Below are positions 51,426 through 58,348 of a stretch of DNA of 58,348 bases, piece by piece. The stretch's first letter is position 1, and every line of letters begins with the position of its first letter. The translations under genes and the position numbers were made by a program. Source of the DNA: Nitriliruptoraceae bacterium (GTDB lineage: Bacteria > Actinomycetota > Nitriliruptoria > Nitriliruptorales > Nitriliruptoraceae); NCBI GenBank assembly GCA_003561535.1, contig PWWI01000284.1:1-58348 (forward strand), read 5' to 3'. The notes under the pieces are model-generated. The model searched no databases. It saw nothing but the letters and a program-made list of their open reading frames with translations, and was not told the origin of the DNA.

Positions 51426-52268
51426 ATGAGCACAACCATCACCGCAGGGCCAGCAGCGCTCGGGCTCCGGCTCGGCGCCGACGTGAGCGTCGGCGACGGC
51501 TGGGCGGAGCGCGCCCTCTTGGTCCCGGAGGGCTTGGATGGCCCGCCGGGGATCCTGCAGGGGGGCTTGGCCGCGGGCGTGACCGCCCCGGTCGCCCGGG
51601 TGGCCGACACCTTCGGTGCCCCCTTGACCAGCGTCGAGGCCCGGCTCCACGCGCCGACCCCGCTGGCCAGCACGGTCCGGACCAGGGTCCACCGAGCGGA
51701 GGGGGTGGGTCGTTACCAGGTCGAACTCGTCCATGACGGTTGCCTGCTGGTCAGCGCCGAGGTCGAGTACGCCGGCCACGACCCGGCACCGCTGGGGCTC
51801 GACCTGCTCGAGCTCGCGACGGTGCCCTTCCCCGACGCCGTGCCGCAGCAGGAGTATCCGAGCTGTTTCGTGTGTGGACCGTCGCCCTCCCACCCCTGCG
51901 GGCTGCGGCTGCATCCTCGGCCCGGCCCGGCGCACACGATCGTGCAGCCCTGGGTGGCGGAGGAGGTGCTGGCTGGTAGCGCGGCGGGGGTGGTCGATCC
52001 GGTGATGGTCGCTGCGGTGCTCGACTGCCCGACGGTCTGGGCCGGCATGGAGCAACTGCGGGCCGCCGGCTACCTCGGTGCGTTGCTCGCCGGGTTCCGC
52101 CTGCAGTTCTACCGTGACGTCCCCACCGCTGAACCGCTCAGGATCGTCGCCCGTTGCGACGGCCTCGACGGTCGGAAGTTGCGCGCACGCGCGGCGGTCG
52201 TCGACGAGGACCACACCGTCTACGCGCTGGCATCCGCGCTCCACATCGCCGTGACCGACCTGCCCTAG
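51426..52268 (+). CDS. Hotdog-fold acyl-CoA thioesterase-like protein
   Basis: 280 residues. Two halves are present. The first has a hotdog-type segment (GPPGILQGGLAAGVTAPVAR). The second begins YPSCFVCGPSP-SHPCGLRL, a Cys-rich start (CFVCG, then CGLRL) seen in many hotdog thioesterase-like proteins. It is therefore likely a double-hotdog enzyme acting on acyl-CoAs, but the catalytic acidic residue cannot be assigned with certainty. The start is a leaderless-type ATG. It is divergent from the Gfo/Idh gene. Confidence 0.7.
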   Translation: MSTTITAGPAALGLRLGADVSVGDGWAERALLVPEGLDGPPGILQGGLAAGVTAPVARVADTFGAPLTSVEARLHAPTPLASTVRTRVHRAEGVGRYQVELVHDGCLLVSAEVEYAGHDPAPLGLDLLELATVPFPDAVPQQEYPSCFVCGPSPSHPCGLRLHPRPGPAHTIVQPWVAEEVLAGSAAGVVDPVMVAAVLDCPTVWAGMEQLRAAGYLGALLAGFRLQFYRDVPTAEPLRIVARCDGLDGRKLRARAAVVDEDHTVYALASALHIAVTDLP

Positions 52269-52337
52269 CTGACGGCGAGGTGAGCCGCACGGGCGCTCGT
52301 GCGACACCGCGGCTGAACCCGGGTCGGTGTGGTCGGC

Positions 52338-52376
52338 TGATGTGGCCGGATGATGTGGCCGGATGATGTGGCCGGG
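52338..52376. repeat. 13-bp TGATGTGGCCGGA tandem repeat (3 copies)
   Basis: Copies at 52338-52350, 52351-52363 and 52364-52376 (last base differs) lie in the convergent gap between the hotdog and acetyltransferase genes. Confidence 0.9.
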
Positions 52377-52406
52377 TGAGCCAGTCGGACGATGCAGCCG
52401 GACGAC

Positions 52407-53297
52407 TCAGACGGTGGTGACGCGCTGCACCAGCACCCGCTGGCCGTGGGATCCGCGCTCGTCGGACCACTTGTCGACGATCTCGAGCCGCCCGTCGTTG
52501 CGGCGCTGGAGGCGTGCCCGACCCCGACCGAGCACCTCCTCGGCCTGCTGGCCCTGCTCGGCCGTGTGCACGAAGCGGTAGCGCAGCAGGTCACCCGCGA
52601 GGATCCCGGCGGCCTCACCGTCGAGGAGATGATCCCCGTCGTACCGCCCGATCACGCGTCGGCCCTCCTGTAGGAAACGCAGCAGCAGCCCTGTGGCCAC
52701 CGGCCCTTCGATCGTCTCCTCGAGCTCGAAGCTGAGACCGTGCAGGTCGTAGCCGGAGAGCCCGGTCCGGTGACGGCCGGCCTGCCAGTCGCTGCGGGTG
52801 AGCGCGTAGCCCCACTCCGACGCCCGGGCGCCGTTCGCCATCTCGTAGGAGTCCCGGTACCGGGCCTCCATCCGGAACCCGGCCGCGTTGAACACCCGCT
52901 GCATCGGCACGTTGTGCTCGTGCGCCCTGCCGGTGAGGCGGACGAGCTCGGGCTGGGCCGAGAAGTGGTGGTCGGCCAACTGCCGCAGCACCTCCCGCCC
53001 GGCTCCCTTGCCGCGAGCCTTCGGGCCGATCCGCAGCAGGAGCTCGGCATCGCGCTGATCGAGGTCGTCGACCAGTGCGAACCCGGACGCCGTCCCGTCG
53101 ATGATGATCGCCCAGCCGAACCGCTGGTCACTGGCCCACTCGCCGGCTTCGAGCTCGGCTCGCAACCGGTCCTCGACGAACCCGATGGGCCGGGCGAGGT
53201 TCGTGGCGGAGGACCGGTCGGTGGTGACCACCCACGCAGCGTCGTCGGGGACGAGGACCCTGAGGTGGACCTCGGGTCGGTGGGTGGTCCTGGGCAC
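52407..53297 (-). CDS. GNAT acetyltransferase fused to a C-terminal beta-barrel-like domain
   Basis: 296 residues from the GTG at 53297 (GGAG upstream). The first about 170 residues are a GNAT domain of the RimJ/RimL kind: GFALVDDLDQRDAELLLRIG, acetyl-CoA loop GPKARGKGAGREVLRQL, and HEHNVPMQRVFNAAGFRMEA. The last about 110 residues (from LSGYDLHGLSFELE) form a separate domain of short beta-strands ending HEKW-like IVDKWSDERG. It resembles the small free-standing proteins often annotated as N-acetylglutamate synthase. The fusion suggests a ligand-binding partner domain. The acceptor substrate is unknown. Confidence 0.75.
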   Translation of the reverse strand: MPRTTHRPEVHLRVLVPDDAAWVVTTDRSSATNLARPIGFVEDRLRAELEAGEWASDQRFGWAIIIDGTASGFALVDDLDQRDAELLLRIGPKARGKGAGREVLRQLADHHFSAQPELVRLTGRAHEHNVPMQRVFNAAGFRMEARYRDSYEMANGARASEWGYALTRSDWQAGRHRTGLSGYDLHGLSFELEETIEGPVATGLLLRFLQEGRRVIGRYDGDHLLDGEAAGILAGDLLRYRFVHTAEQGQQAEEVLGRGRARLQRRNDGRLEIVDKWSDERGSHGQRVLVQRVTTV

Positions 53298-53345
53298 GGC
53301 ATGCTCCGACGGTGGGGCTCGTGCCCGCGAACGCGCGCACATCAA

Positions 53346-53370
53346 GCCGCCGGGTCAGGTACCCGGCGGC
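53346..53370. other. 10-bp-stem hairpin in the acetyltransferase-amidase gap
   Basis: GCCGCCGGGT pairs perfectly with ACCCGGCGGC around CAGGT. It lies 50-70 bp upstream of the acetyltransferase start. Otherwise this 314-bp divergent gap (53298-53611) holds only the TAGGGT box. Confidence 0.5.
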
Positions 53371-53555
53371 GCAGCGACCACATGGTGCCAGAAAGCGCGC
53401 AGACTGCACGGCAGCCCCCGTGGGCGTGCGGTCTCTGCGCCCTCGGCCGACGAGGACGAACACCCGTCAGCCCTGCCTCGTGGGCTCCCCGGTGGCAAGG
53501 CACGATCCGGTCGCGACGCCCCCGGGAGGTGGTGTGTGCGCGGCATCATGCCCGT

Positions 53556-53561
53556 TAGGGT
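53556..53561 (+). promoter_or_regulatory. -10-like box TAGGGT of the amidase gene
   Basis: TAGGGT lies 50 nt before the GTG at 53612. Confidence 0.4.
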
Positions 53562-53611
53562 GGCGGCCCGGTGGCAGCAGCCGCTGGGCCGGGGTGACGC
53601 GGAGGTCGTCG

Positions 53612-54976
53612 GTGGAGCACGTGGGGCGCACGGCCGTCGAGCTCGCCCGCAGGGGGTCGACAGGGGAGTGCTCGGCGCGCTCGGTGGTGCAGGAGCACCT
53701 CGATCACCTCGCGGAGGTCGAACATCGGTTGGGCGCCTTCGTCACCGTGAGGAGCCAGGCGGCCCTGGCCGAGGCGGACGAGGTCGACCAGCACCCCGAC
53801 CGCTCGACCCTGCCCTTGGCCGGGGTCCCGGTCGCCGTCAAGGACGTGATCGACCTCGCGGGGGAACCAACCCGACACGGCTCGCTGGCGACCTCCCAGG
53901 AACCAGCATCAGTGGACGATCCGCTGGTCCGGCGGCTGAAGGCCGCGGGTGCGGTGATCCTCGGCAAGACCCGGGGACCGGAGCTGTCGCTGTGGGGTAC
54001 CTCGGACGATCCGACGGCGACGGTGGTGAGCCCGTGGGACCCGACGCGCAGCGCTGGTGGGTCCTCGGGTGGTGCGGCGGCGGCGGTCTCGGCGGGTGTC
54101 GTCCCGCTGGCCGTGGGCACCGACGGTCTCGGCTCGGTCCGCATCCCCGCAGCCGCCTGCGGGGTGGTCGGTTTCCGGCCGGGAGCACCCCACCTCGGCG
54201 CGGAACTCGGGGGCCGCCCCCACTGGTTCGGGATGACCCGGTTCGGGCCCCTCGCCACCACGGTCGCCGACGCCGCGCTGCTGACCGAGGTGATGTCCGG
54301 CGCGCGGTTCGCTCTCGATGCCGCGTTGTCGGAACCACTGGACGTCGCCGTCTCCTGGCGGGCGCCCGCCCCGGGGGTCACCGTCAGCAACGCCCACCGT
54401 GAGGCGGCCCTGGAGGCCGGCCGGCTCCTGCGCCACGCAGGGCACGAGGTCACGCGTGCTGACCCCCCCTACGACCGTGCGACCGTCCAGGCGGTCGTGG
54501 CGCGGTGGACCCAGGGCGCCGCGGCGGACGTCGCCGCGCTCGAGCTCGCCCCCGAGCTCCTGCAGCCTCGCACCCGCGCCCACGTCGCTGCGGGGGAACG
54601 GCTCGCCAAGGTCGTCGAGGTGACCGACGACGACGTGCTCCGGTGGCGCGAGCGGGTGGCCCCCTTCTTCGCGGAGCACGACGTGCTGCTGACCCCGGCC
54701 TTCGCCCGCGCGCAGCCGTCAGCCACCGCCTGGCACACACGGCCATGGGCGGCCAACATCGCCGCCAACCTGTCCGCCTTCCCGTTCACGGCTGTGTGGA
54801 ACCTCGCCGACATCCCGTCCGCCGTCGTGCCCCTATGGGAGGAGGGTGGCCGGCCACTGTCGGTGCAGATCGTCGCCGACGTCGGCCGCGAGGACCGGGT
54901 GCTCGCTGTCGCGGCGTTGCTCGGATCGATGGTGCCGCGGCCGCGGCACGCGCCTGGTTGGGGGGTCGGCGGGTGA
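53612..54976 (+). CDS. Amidase signature family enzyme
   Basis: 454 residues from the GTG at 53612 (CGGAGG upstream). The catalytic Lys is in VAVKDVIDLAG. The Ser/Gly-rich signature is SAGGSSGGAAAAVSAGVVPLAVGTDGLGSVRIPAA, in which GGSSGG holds the cis-serine and GSVR the nucleophile. One glycine of the usual GTDxGGS is Leu here. Amidases of this family cleave amides of many kinds. The later ATAWHTRPWAANIAANLSAF region matches the family's end. Converges on the PerM gene. It lacks the gatB/gatC neighbours and is therefore unlikely to be GatA. Confidence 0.88.
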   Translation: MEHVGRTAVELARRGSTGECSARSVVQEHLDHLAEVEHRLGAFVTVRSQAALAEADEVDQHPDRSTLPLAGVPVAVKDVIDLAGEPTRHGSLATSQEPASVDDPLVRRLKAAGAVILGKTRGPELSLWGTSDDPTATVVSPWDPTRSAGGSSGGAAAAVSAGVVPLAVGTDGLGSVRIPAAACGVVGFRPGAPHLGAELGGRPHWFGMTRFGPLATTVADAALLTEVMSGARFALDAALSEPLDVAVSWRAPAPGVTVSNAHREAALEAGRLLRHAGHEVTRADPPYDRATVQAVVARWTQGAAADVAALELAPELLQPRTRAHVAAGERLAKVVEVTDDDVLRWRERVAPFFAEHDVLLTPAFARAQPSATAWHTRPWAANIAANLSAFPFTAVWNLADIPSAVVPLWEEGGRPLSVQIVADVGREDRVLAVAALLGSMVPRPRHAPGWGVGG

Positions 54977-55068
54977 GGGAGCCGCCACCGGGTCGGTGGT
55001 CCCCGGCGGTCCGTCGTCCGGTGGCTGGACGACGGGACCGAGCTCCGGCGCCGTGACGGTGGCTGATC

Positions 55069-55122
55069 GCGCTGGCCGATGGGCGCTGGCTTATGGCGCT
55101 GGCCGATGGGCGCTGGCTTATG
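55069..55122. repeat. 27-bp perfect tandem duplication between convergent amidase and PerM genes
   Basis: GCGCTGGCCGATGG plus GCGCTGGCTTATG repeats exactly at 55069-55095 and 55096-55122. The two halves of each unit are themselves related. Confidence 0.95.
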
Positions 55123-55204
55123 GCGCTGGTCAGCAGGAGCGCAGCATGAAGGCGGCCGACGCCGCGGACCGCGCCCGTGGCGTGCTCTCCGACGGGGCCG
55201 TGGT

Positions 55205-56728
55205 TCAGCTGCCCTCGGTCCGCGTGCCGGCCGGGTCGGGATCGTCGGTCGAGCGGGCGCCGTCGTCGGGGGTGGCGCTGACCGTCCCGCTCGTGGTCCG
55301 TGCCACGGTCTCGCCTTCGTCATCGACCTTGACCCGCATGCGGCGACGTCCCCTGCGGCGGCGAGCTGGGCTTTCGGCGTCGGCAGCGTCACCTCGGCGC
55401 GCTGCGGCGCGCAGCTGGGTCTCCTCGGGGAACTGTGCCTTGAGCGTCTCCGGATCCACGCCCGGGCCGCCGGCGGGGGTCGGTCCGAGCCGATGGCCCT
55501 TGCTCCGGAGCTCGTGGCGGATGCGCAGCTCGTTCCCGACCGCCGCCAGCACGGCGGTCACCGGCACGGCCAGGAACGCTCCGACGATGCCGATCAGGAC
55601 CGCACCCGCCGTCAGGACGCCCAGGATCACGACGGGGTGCAGGGAGACCGCCCGCTTCATGATCGTCGGCTGGAGCAGGTTCGACTCGATCTGCTGCACC
55701 GCGAGCACGATCAGCGCCATGATGATGGCCGTCTGCAGACCCTGATCGGCCAAGGCGACGAGCACCGCGAGCAGGCCGGTGACGAAGGCGCCGATCACCG
55801 GGACGAACCCGCCGAAGAACACCAGCACCGACAACGGCAGGACCAGAGGAACGTCCAGGATCAGCAACCCGATGCCGATCCCGACGGCGTCGATGAGGGC
55901 GACCAGTGAGGTCCCGCGGACGAAGCCCGAGAGCGCGACCCAGCCGCGCTGGCCCGCCGCCCGTATGTCATCCCGGTGAGCGGACGGGGTCAGCCTCAGG
56001 AACCAGGCGACCAGTTGCTCGCCGTCCTTGACGAAGAAGAACAGCAGCACCAGCGCGAGCACCAGTGCGGTGAAGCCCTCGACGATCGCGAACGCCAGTG
56101 TCCCGACCTGGGCCGCGATCGTGCCGGCGGCGCCGGAGACGGTGTCCATCACGGTCGCCAGGAGCTCGTCCAGCTGCTCTCGGTCGTAGCCGATCGGGCC
56201 CTCCTGCAGCCAGAGCACCAACTGGTTGAAGCCTTCCGCGACCGTGGGTCCCAGTTCCTGGATCTGGGAGACGAACGCCGGGGTCATCAGCGCGATGATC
56301 CCGAAGAAGGAACCCACGCCGCCGACGACCACGAGGCCGGCGGCGGCGATCCTCGGCCAGCCGGCCCGCTCGAGCCGGCGTGCCGGTGGGACGCACAGCG
56401 TGGACAGGATCAGCGCGATGATCACCGGCAGGGTGACGAGGTAGAGGCGGGTCATCGCGACGATCAGCACCGCCAGGCCCGCGAGCAGCACGATCCCGCG
56501 CCAGGTGTACTGCACCGCGGTGTCGAGCCAGGTCGGGACCCGTTGGTCGCCGCCCCGCTCGACGACCAGCGCGTCGGCGTCGGGATCGGCCGGTCCGTGC
56601 TCGCCGGCATCCGCGGAGCGGCTGGTGGCGGGACCGTCGACGGCCGCGTCGTCCACGTGGTCGCCGGTCGCCCCGAGGTCGTCCGCGCTCGAGCTCGGGT
56701 CGGAGGCGTGATCGCCCTCGGTCGCCAT
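55205..56728 (-). CDS. AI-2E/PerM family permease
   Basis: 507 residues from the ATG at 56728 (CGGAGAG upstream). About eight hydrophobic segments are seen, with the family layout: paired helices early, a long soluble loop (QIQELGPTVAEGFNQLVLWL), then the conserved VPVIGAFVTGLLAVLVAL and QQIESNLLQPTIMKRAVSLHP motifs. The family includes autoinducer-2 exporter TqsA and sodium/proton antiporters, so the substrate is open. Long acidic N-terminal and basic/acidic C-terminal tails are unusual. A minus-strand TAGCAT at 56764-56769 could be its -10. Confidence 0.85.
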   Translation of the reverse strand: MATEGDHASDPSSSADDLGATGDHVDDAAVDGPATSRSADAGEHGPADPDADALVVERGGDQRVPTWLDTAVQYTWRGIVLLAGLAVLIVAMTRLYLVTLPVIIALILSTLCVPPARRLERAGWPRIAAAGLVVVGGVGSFFGIIALMTPAFVSQIQELGPTVAEGFNQLVLWLQEGPIGYDREQLDELLATVMDTVSGAAGTIAAQVGTLAFAIVEGFTALVLALVLLFFFVKDGEQLVAWFLRLTPSAHRDDIRAAGQRGWVALSGFVRGTSLVALIDAVGIGIGLLILDVPLVLPLSVLVFFGGFVPVIGAFVTGLLAVLVALADQGLQTAIIMALIVLAVQQIESNLLQPTIMKRAVSLHPVVILGVLTAGAVLIGIVGAFLAVPVTAVLAAVGNELRIRHELRSKGHRLGPTPAGGPGVDPETLKAQFPEETQLRAAARRGDAADAESPARRRRGRRRMRVKVDDEGETVARTTSGTVSATPDDGARSTDDPDPAGTRTEGS

Positions 56729-56901
56729 CGGTGCTCTCCGGTGTGGGGACGGACGGTGGCGGGATGCTACGGCAGTAGGGCGGTGCTCGACAGGAACGGC
56801 GACGTGGTGGGTCCGGTCGCTCCCGAGCCAGAGCGTGCGCAGGTGCACGTCACGGTGTGCACTCAGCGCGCTGCTTGCCGATGGGAAGCGGTGCACGGAC
56901 C

Positions 56902-56910
56902 TGTGGACAA
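56902..56910 (-). promoter_or_regulatory. DnaA box (TGTGGACAA) upstream of nrdJ
   Basis: The complement reads TTGTCCACA, the strong actinobacterial DnaA box, identical to the one before recA. It lies 55 bp upstream of the NrdR box. Confidence 0.5.
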
Positions 56911-56964
56911 CCTGCCCATCCGTTGGGGATGATGGGAGGGACGAGCAGGGGAGGGCCTGTGGGA

Positions 56965-56980
56965 ACACAATATCTTGTGG
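56965..56980. promoter_or_regulatory. NrdR box 1 of nrdJ
   Basis: ACACAATATCTTGTGG has a perfect CACAA-TATC-TTGTG inverted repeat and fits the NrdR box consensus. TATCTT within it may double as a -10 element. Confidence 0.8.
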
Positions 56981-56997
56981 TCGGTGACGCCGAACCA

Positions 56998-57013
56998 CCA
57001 CCACAGGTTGTGG
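56998..57013. promoter_or_regulatory. Weaker NrdR box 2 of nrdJ
   Basis: CCACCACAGGTTGTGG matches box 1 at 10 of 16 positions and starts 33 bp after it, about three helical turns, as usual for paired NrdR boxes. Confidence 0.55.
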
Positions 57014-57191
57014 GTCGGTGGGGCTGGGTCCCGGAACAGGTGCTTGCGTACCGTCTCCCCGAGCGGTTCAGTGCGCTCCCGACTTGCACGTTTGTAGTTC
57101 CCGAGGTGTGAGCCGAGAGACCGAGCCGAGCACCGCCCGTTGCTGGTCAACGATCGACCGCCGGGTGCCATGGACGAGGAGCCGAAGACCG

Positions 57192-58348
57192 ATGGCCGAC
57201 ACCACCCGAGCAGACGACCCGACCGTGATCGACGTCGACACCGACCAGCCGACGCAACCACTCGAGGTCGCGGAGCGGCAGGGCCGTCGCGGCCTGCAGC
57301 TCCGACGCTTCTTCACCCGTGAGGGCACCCACCCCTACGACGAGTTGGAGTGGGAGCTCCGTGACGCCATCCTGACCAACTGGCGGGACGGCTCCACCTC
57401 CTTCGAGCAGCGCGGGGTCGAGTTCCCCAAGAGCTGGTCGATGATGGCCACCCAGATCGTCTCGCAGAAGTACTTCCGCGGGACGCTCGGCACGCCGGAG
57501 CGTGAGCACTCGGTCAAGCAGATGGTCGATCGGGTCGCCGACACCATCACCGGCTGGGGCATCGACGGCGGCTACTTCGTCGACGAGGACTCGGCGGAGG
57601 TGTTCAACGCCGAACTCAAGCACCTGCTCGTCAACCAGAAGGCGGCCTTCAACTCCCCCGTGTGGTTCAACGTCGGCGTCGAGGAGCAGCCGCAGTGCTC
57701 CGCCTGTTTCATCCTCGCCGTCGAGGACACGATGTCGTCGATCCTCAACTGGTACGTCGAGGAGGGCACGATCTTCAAGGGCGGCTCGGGCGCCGGCATC
57801 AACCTGTCATCGATCCGCTCCTCCAAGGAGATCCTCAAGGGCGGCGGTGAAGCCTCTGGCCCGGTCAGCTTCATGCGAGGTGCCGACGCCAGCGCGGGCA
57901 CCATCAAGTCCGGCGGCAAGACCCGCCGCGCGGCCAAGATGGTGATCCTCAACGTCGACCACCCCGACATCGAGGACTTCATCTGGACCAAGGCGCGGGA
58001 GGAGCACAAGATCCGCGCGCTGCGTGAGGCCGGCTTCGACATGGACCTCGACGGTGAGGACTACGCCTCGGTCCAGTTCCAGAACGCCAACAACTCCGTC
58101 CGCGTCACCGATGAGTTCATGCAGGCCTACGAGGCCGGGACCACCTACCCGGTCCGCGCCGTCACCACCGGCGAAGTGCTCGAGGAGAAGGACGCTCGCG
58201 ACGTCATGCGTCAGATCTCCCAGGCCTCGTGGGAGTGCGCCGACCCCGGGCTGCAGTACGACACCACCATCAACGACTGGCACACCTCGCCGGAGTCGGG
58301 GCGGATCAACGGCTCGAACCCGTGCAGCGAGTACATGCACCTCGACAA
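57192..58348 (+). CDS. nrdJ: B12-dependent (class II) ribonucleoside-diphosphate reductase, N-terminal part (runs off window)
   Basis: The first 385 codons are in the window, with no stop. It reduces ribonucleotides to deoxyribonucleotides with adenosylcobalamin, so it needs neither oxygen nor a NrdB subunit. The class II features are PVWFNVGVEEQPQCSACFIL, with the first redox cysteine, IFKGGSGAGINLS, and NGSNPCSEYM near the end of the window. The ATG at 57192 follows GAGGAG by about 11 nt. Regulation by NrdR is indicated by the boxes upstream and the nrdR gene in the same region. No B12 riboswitch was recognised. Confidence 0.95.
   Translation, partial: MADTTRADDPTVIDVDTDQPTQPLEVAERQGRRGLQLRRFFTREGTHPYDELEWELRDAILTNWRDGSTSFEQRGVEFPKSWSMMATQIVSQKYFRGTLGTPEREHSVKQMVDRVADTITGWGIDGGYFVDEDSAEVFNAELKHLLVNQKAAFNSPVWFNVGVEEQPQCSACFILAVEDTMSSILNWYVEEGTIFKGGSGAGINLSSIRSSKEILKGGGEASGPVSFMRGADASAGTIKSGGKTRRAAKMVILNVDHPDIEDFIWTKAREEHKIRALREAGFDMDLDGEDYASVQFQNANNSVRVTDEFMQAYEAGTTYPVRAVTTGEVLEEKDARDVMRQISQASWECADPGLQYDTTINDWHTSPESGRINGSNPCSEYMHLD

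Larger units (their letters stand above)
56729..57191. other. 463-bp divergent regulatory gap before nrdJ
   Basis: Contains the PerM promoter side, a DnaA box (56902), an NrdR box and its weaker partner (56965, 56998), and the nrdJ SD. The stretch 57020-57170 shows nothing recognised, and no coding gene is supported. Confidence 0.6.

Noticed and set aside
53612-54976. GatA subunit of the tRNA amidotransferase
   Set aside because: No gatB or gatC neighbours, and the signature has GTDGLGS instead of the usual GatA form. A general amidase fits better.
55146-55745. Plus-strand frame starting MKAADAADRARG with a good SD (AGGAG) after the 27-bp repeat
   Set aside because: Most of it is antisense to the PerM permease gene and reads as Ser/Arg/Thr-rich shadow sequence. 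The SD is probably chance.
56857-57111. 84-codon plus-strand frame upstream of nrdJ
   Set aside because: It covers the DnaA and NrdR boxes, has no SD, and shows no protein-like features.
56729-57191. Cobalamin riboswitch upstream of nrdJ
   Set aside because: I could not find a B12-box-like conserved core or the expected multi-stem layout. NrdR boxes explain the regulation.

Overview
The window is very GC-rich, with G or C at most third codon positions, GTG starts as common as ATG, and Streptomyces-like TAGNNT -10 boxes. Gene order is classically actinobacterial: dapB, thyX-like, dapA, rnj, ftsK, rodZ, rimO, pgsA, cinA, recA, recX, then miaB, miaA, dapF, hflX, lexA/LysM, nrdR and nrdJ. The LexA boxes have the mycobacterial-type GAAC-N4-GTTC core. 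I infer a deep-branching, free-living Actinomycetota, possibly of the Nitriliruptoria/Euzebya kind. The sodium-pump rhodopsin and a sodium-symporter family gene suggest a salty, sunlit habitat. The placement is inference only.

Layout. 1-3.4 kb: end of a surface protein, a CPBP protease, alanine dehydrogenase and PanD. 3.4-9.1 kb: an operon of a heptad-repeat membrane protein, a TetR regulator and an MMPL exporter, behind a palindromic operator. 9.1-15.7 kb: enoyl-CoA hydratase, L,D-transpeptidase, DapB, RNase Z and a bacterial pentatricopeptide-repeat (PPR) protein with thirteen gap-free 35-residue units. 15.9-26.3 kb: an ABC exporter, an SGNH hydrolase, a double-length ThyX-like protein, DapA, RNase J and a nitronate monooxygenase-like enzyme. 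26.5-37.7 kb: ftsK to recX. 37.9-44.7 kb: an accessory block set around miaB, holding a MetP/MetS-type transporter, an orphan histidine kinase and an NDQ-type (sodium-pumping) rhodopsin. 44.8-58.3 kb: miaA, dapF, hflX, then lexA divergent from a LysM septation-inhibitor candidate with four LexA boxes between them, nrdR, four mixed-function genes, a PerM-type permease, and the start of the B12-dependent ribonucleotide reductase nrdJ behind NrdR and DnaA boxes.

Connections. RecA, RecX, LexA and the LysM protein form the SOS circuit, and NrdR, nrdJ and the ThyX-like protein supply dNTPs. DapA, DapB, DapF and the L,D-transpeptidase act in diaminopimelate and wall synthesis. MiaA and MiaB make ms2i6A37 in tRNA. 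The rhodopsin could make a sodium gradient that the MetP/MetS symporter spends. The most unusual items are the NDQ rhodopsin with a changed helix F, the PPR protein, the double ThyX, an octanucleotide array before miaB, and short tandem repeats in every convergent gene gap longer than 40 bp. No tRNA, rRNA, CRISPR array or insertion sequence was recognised.
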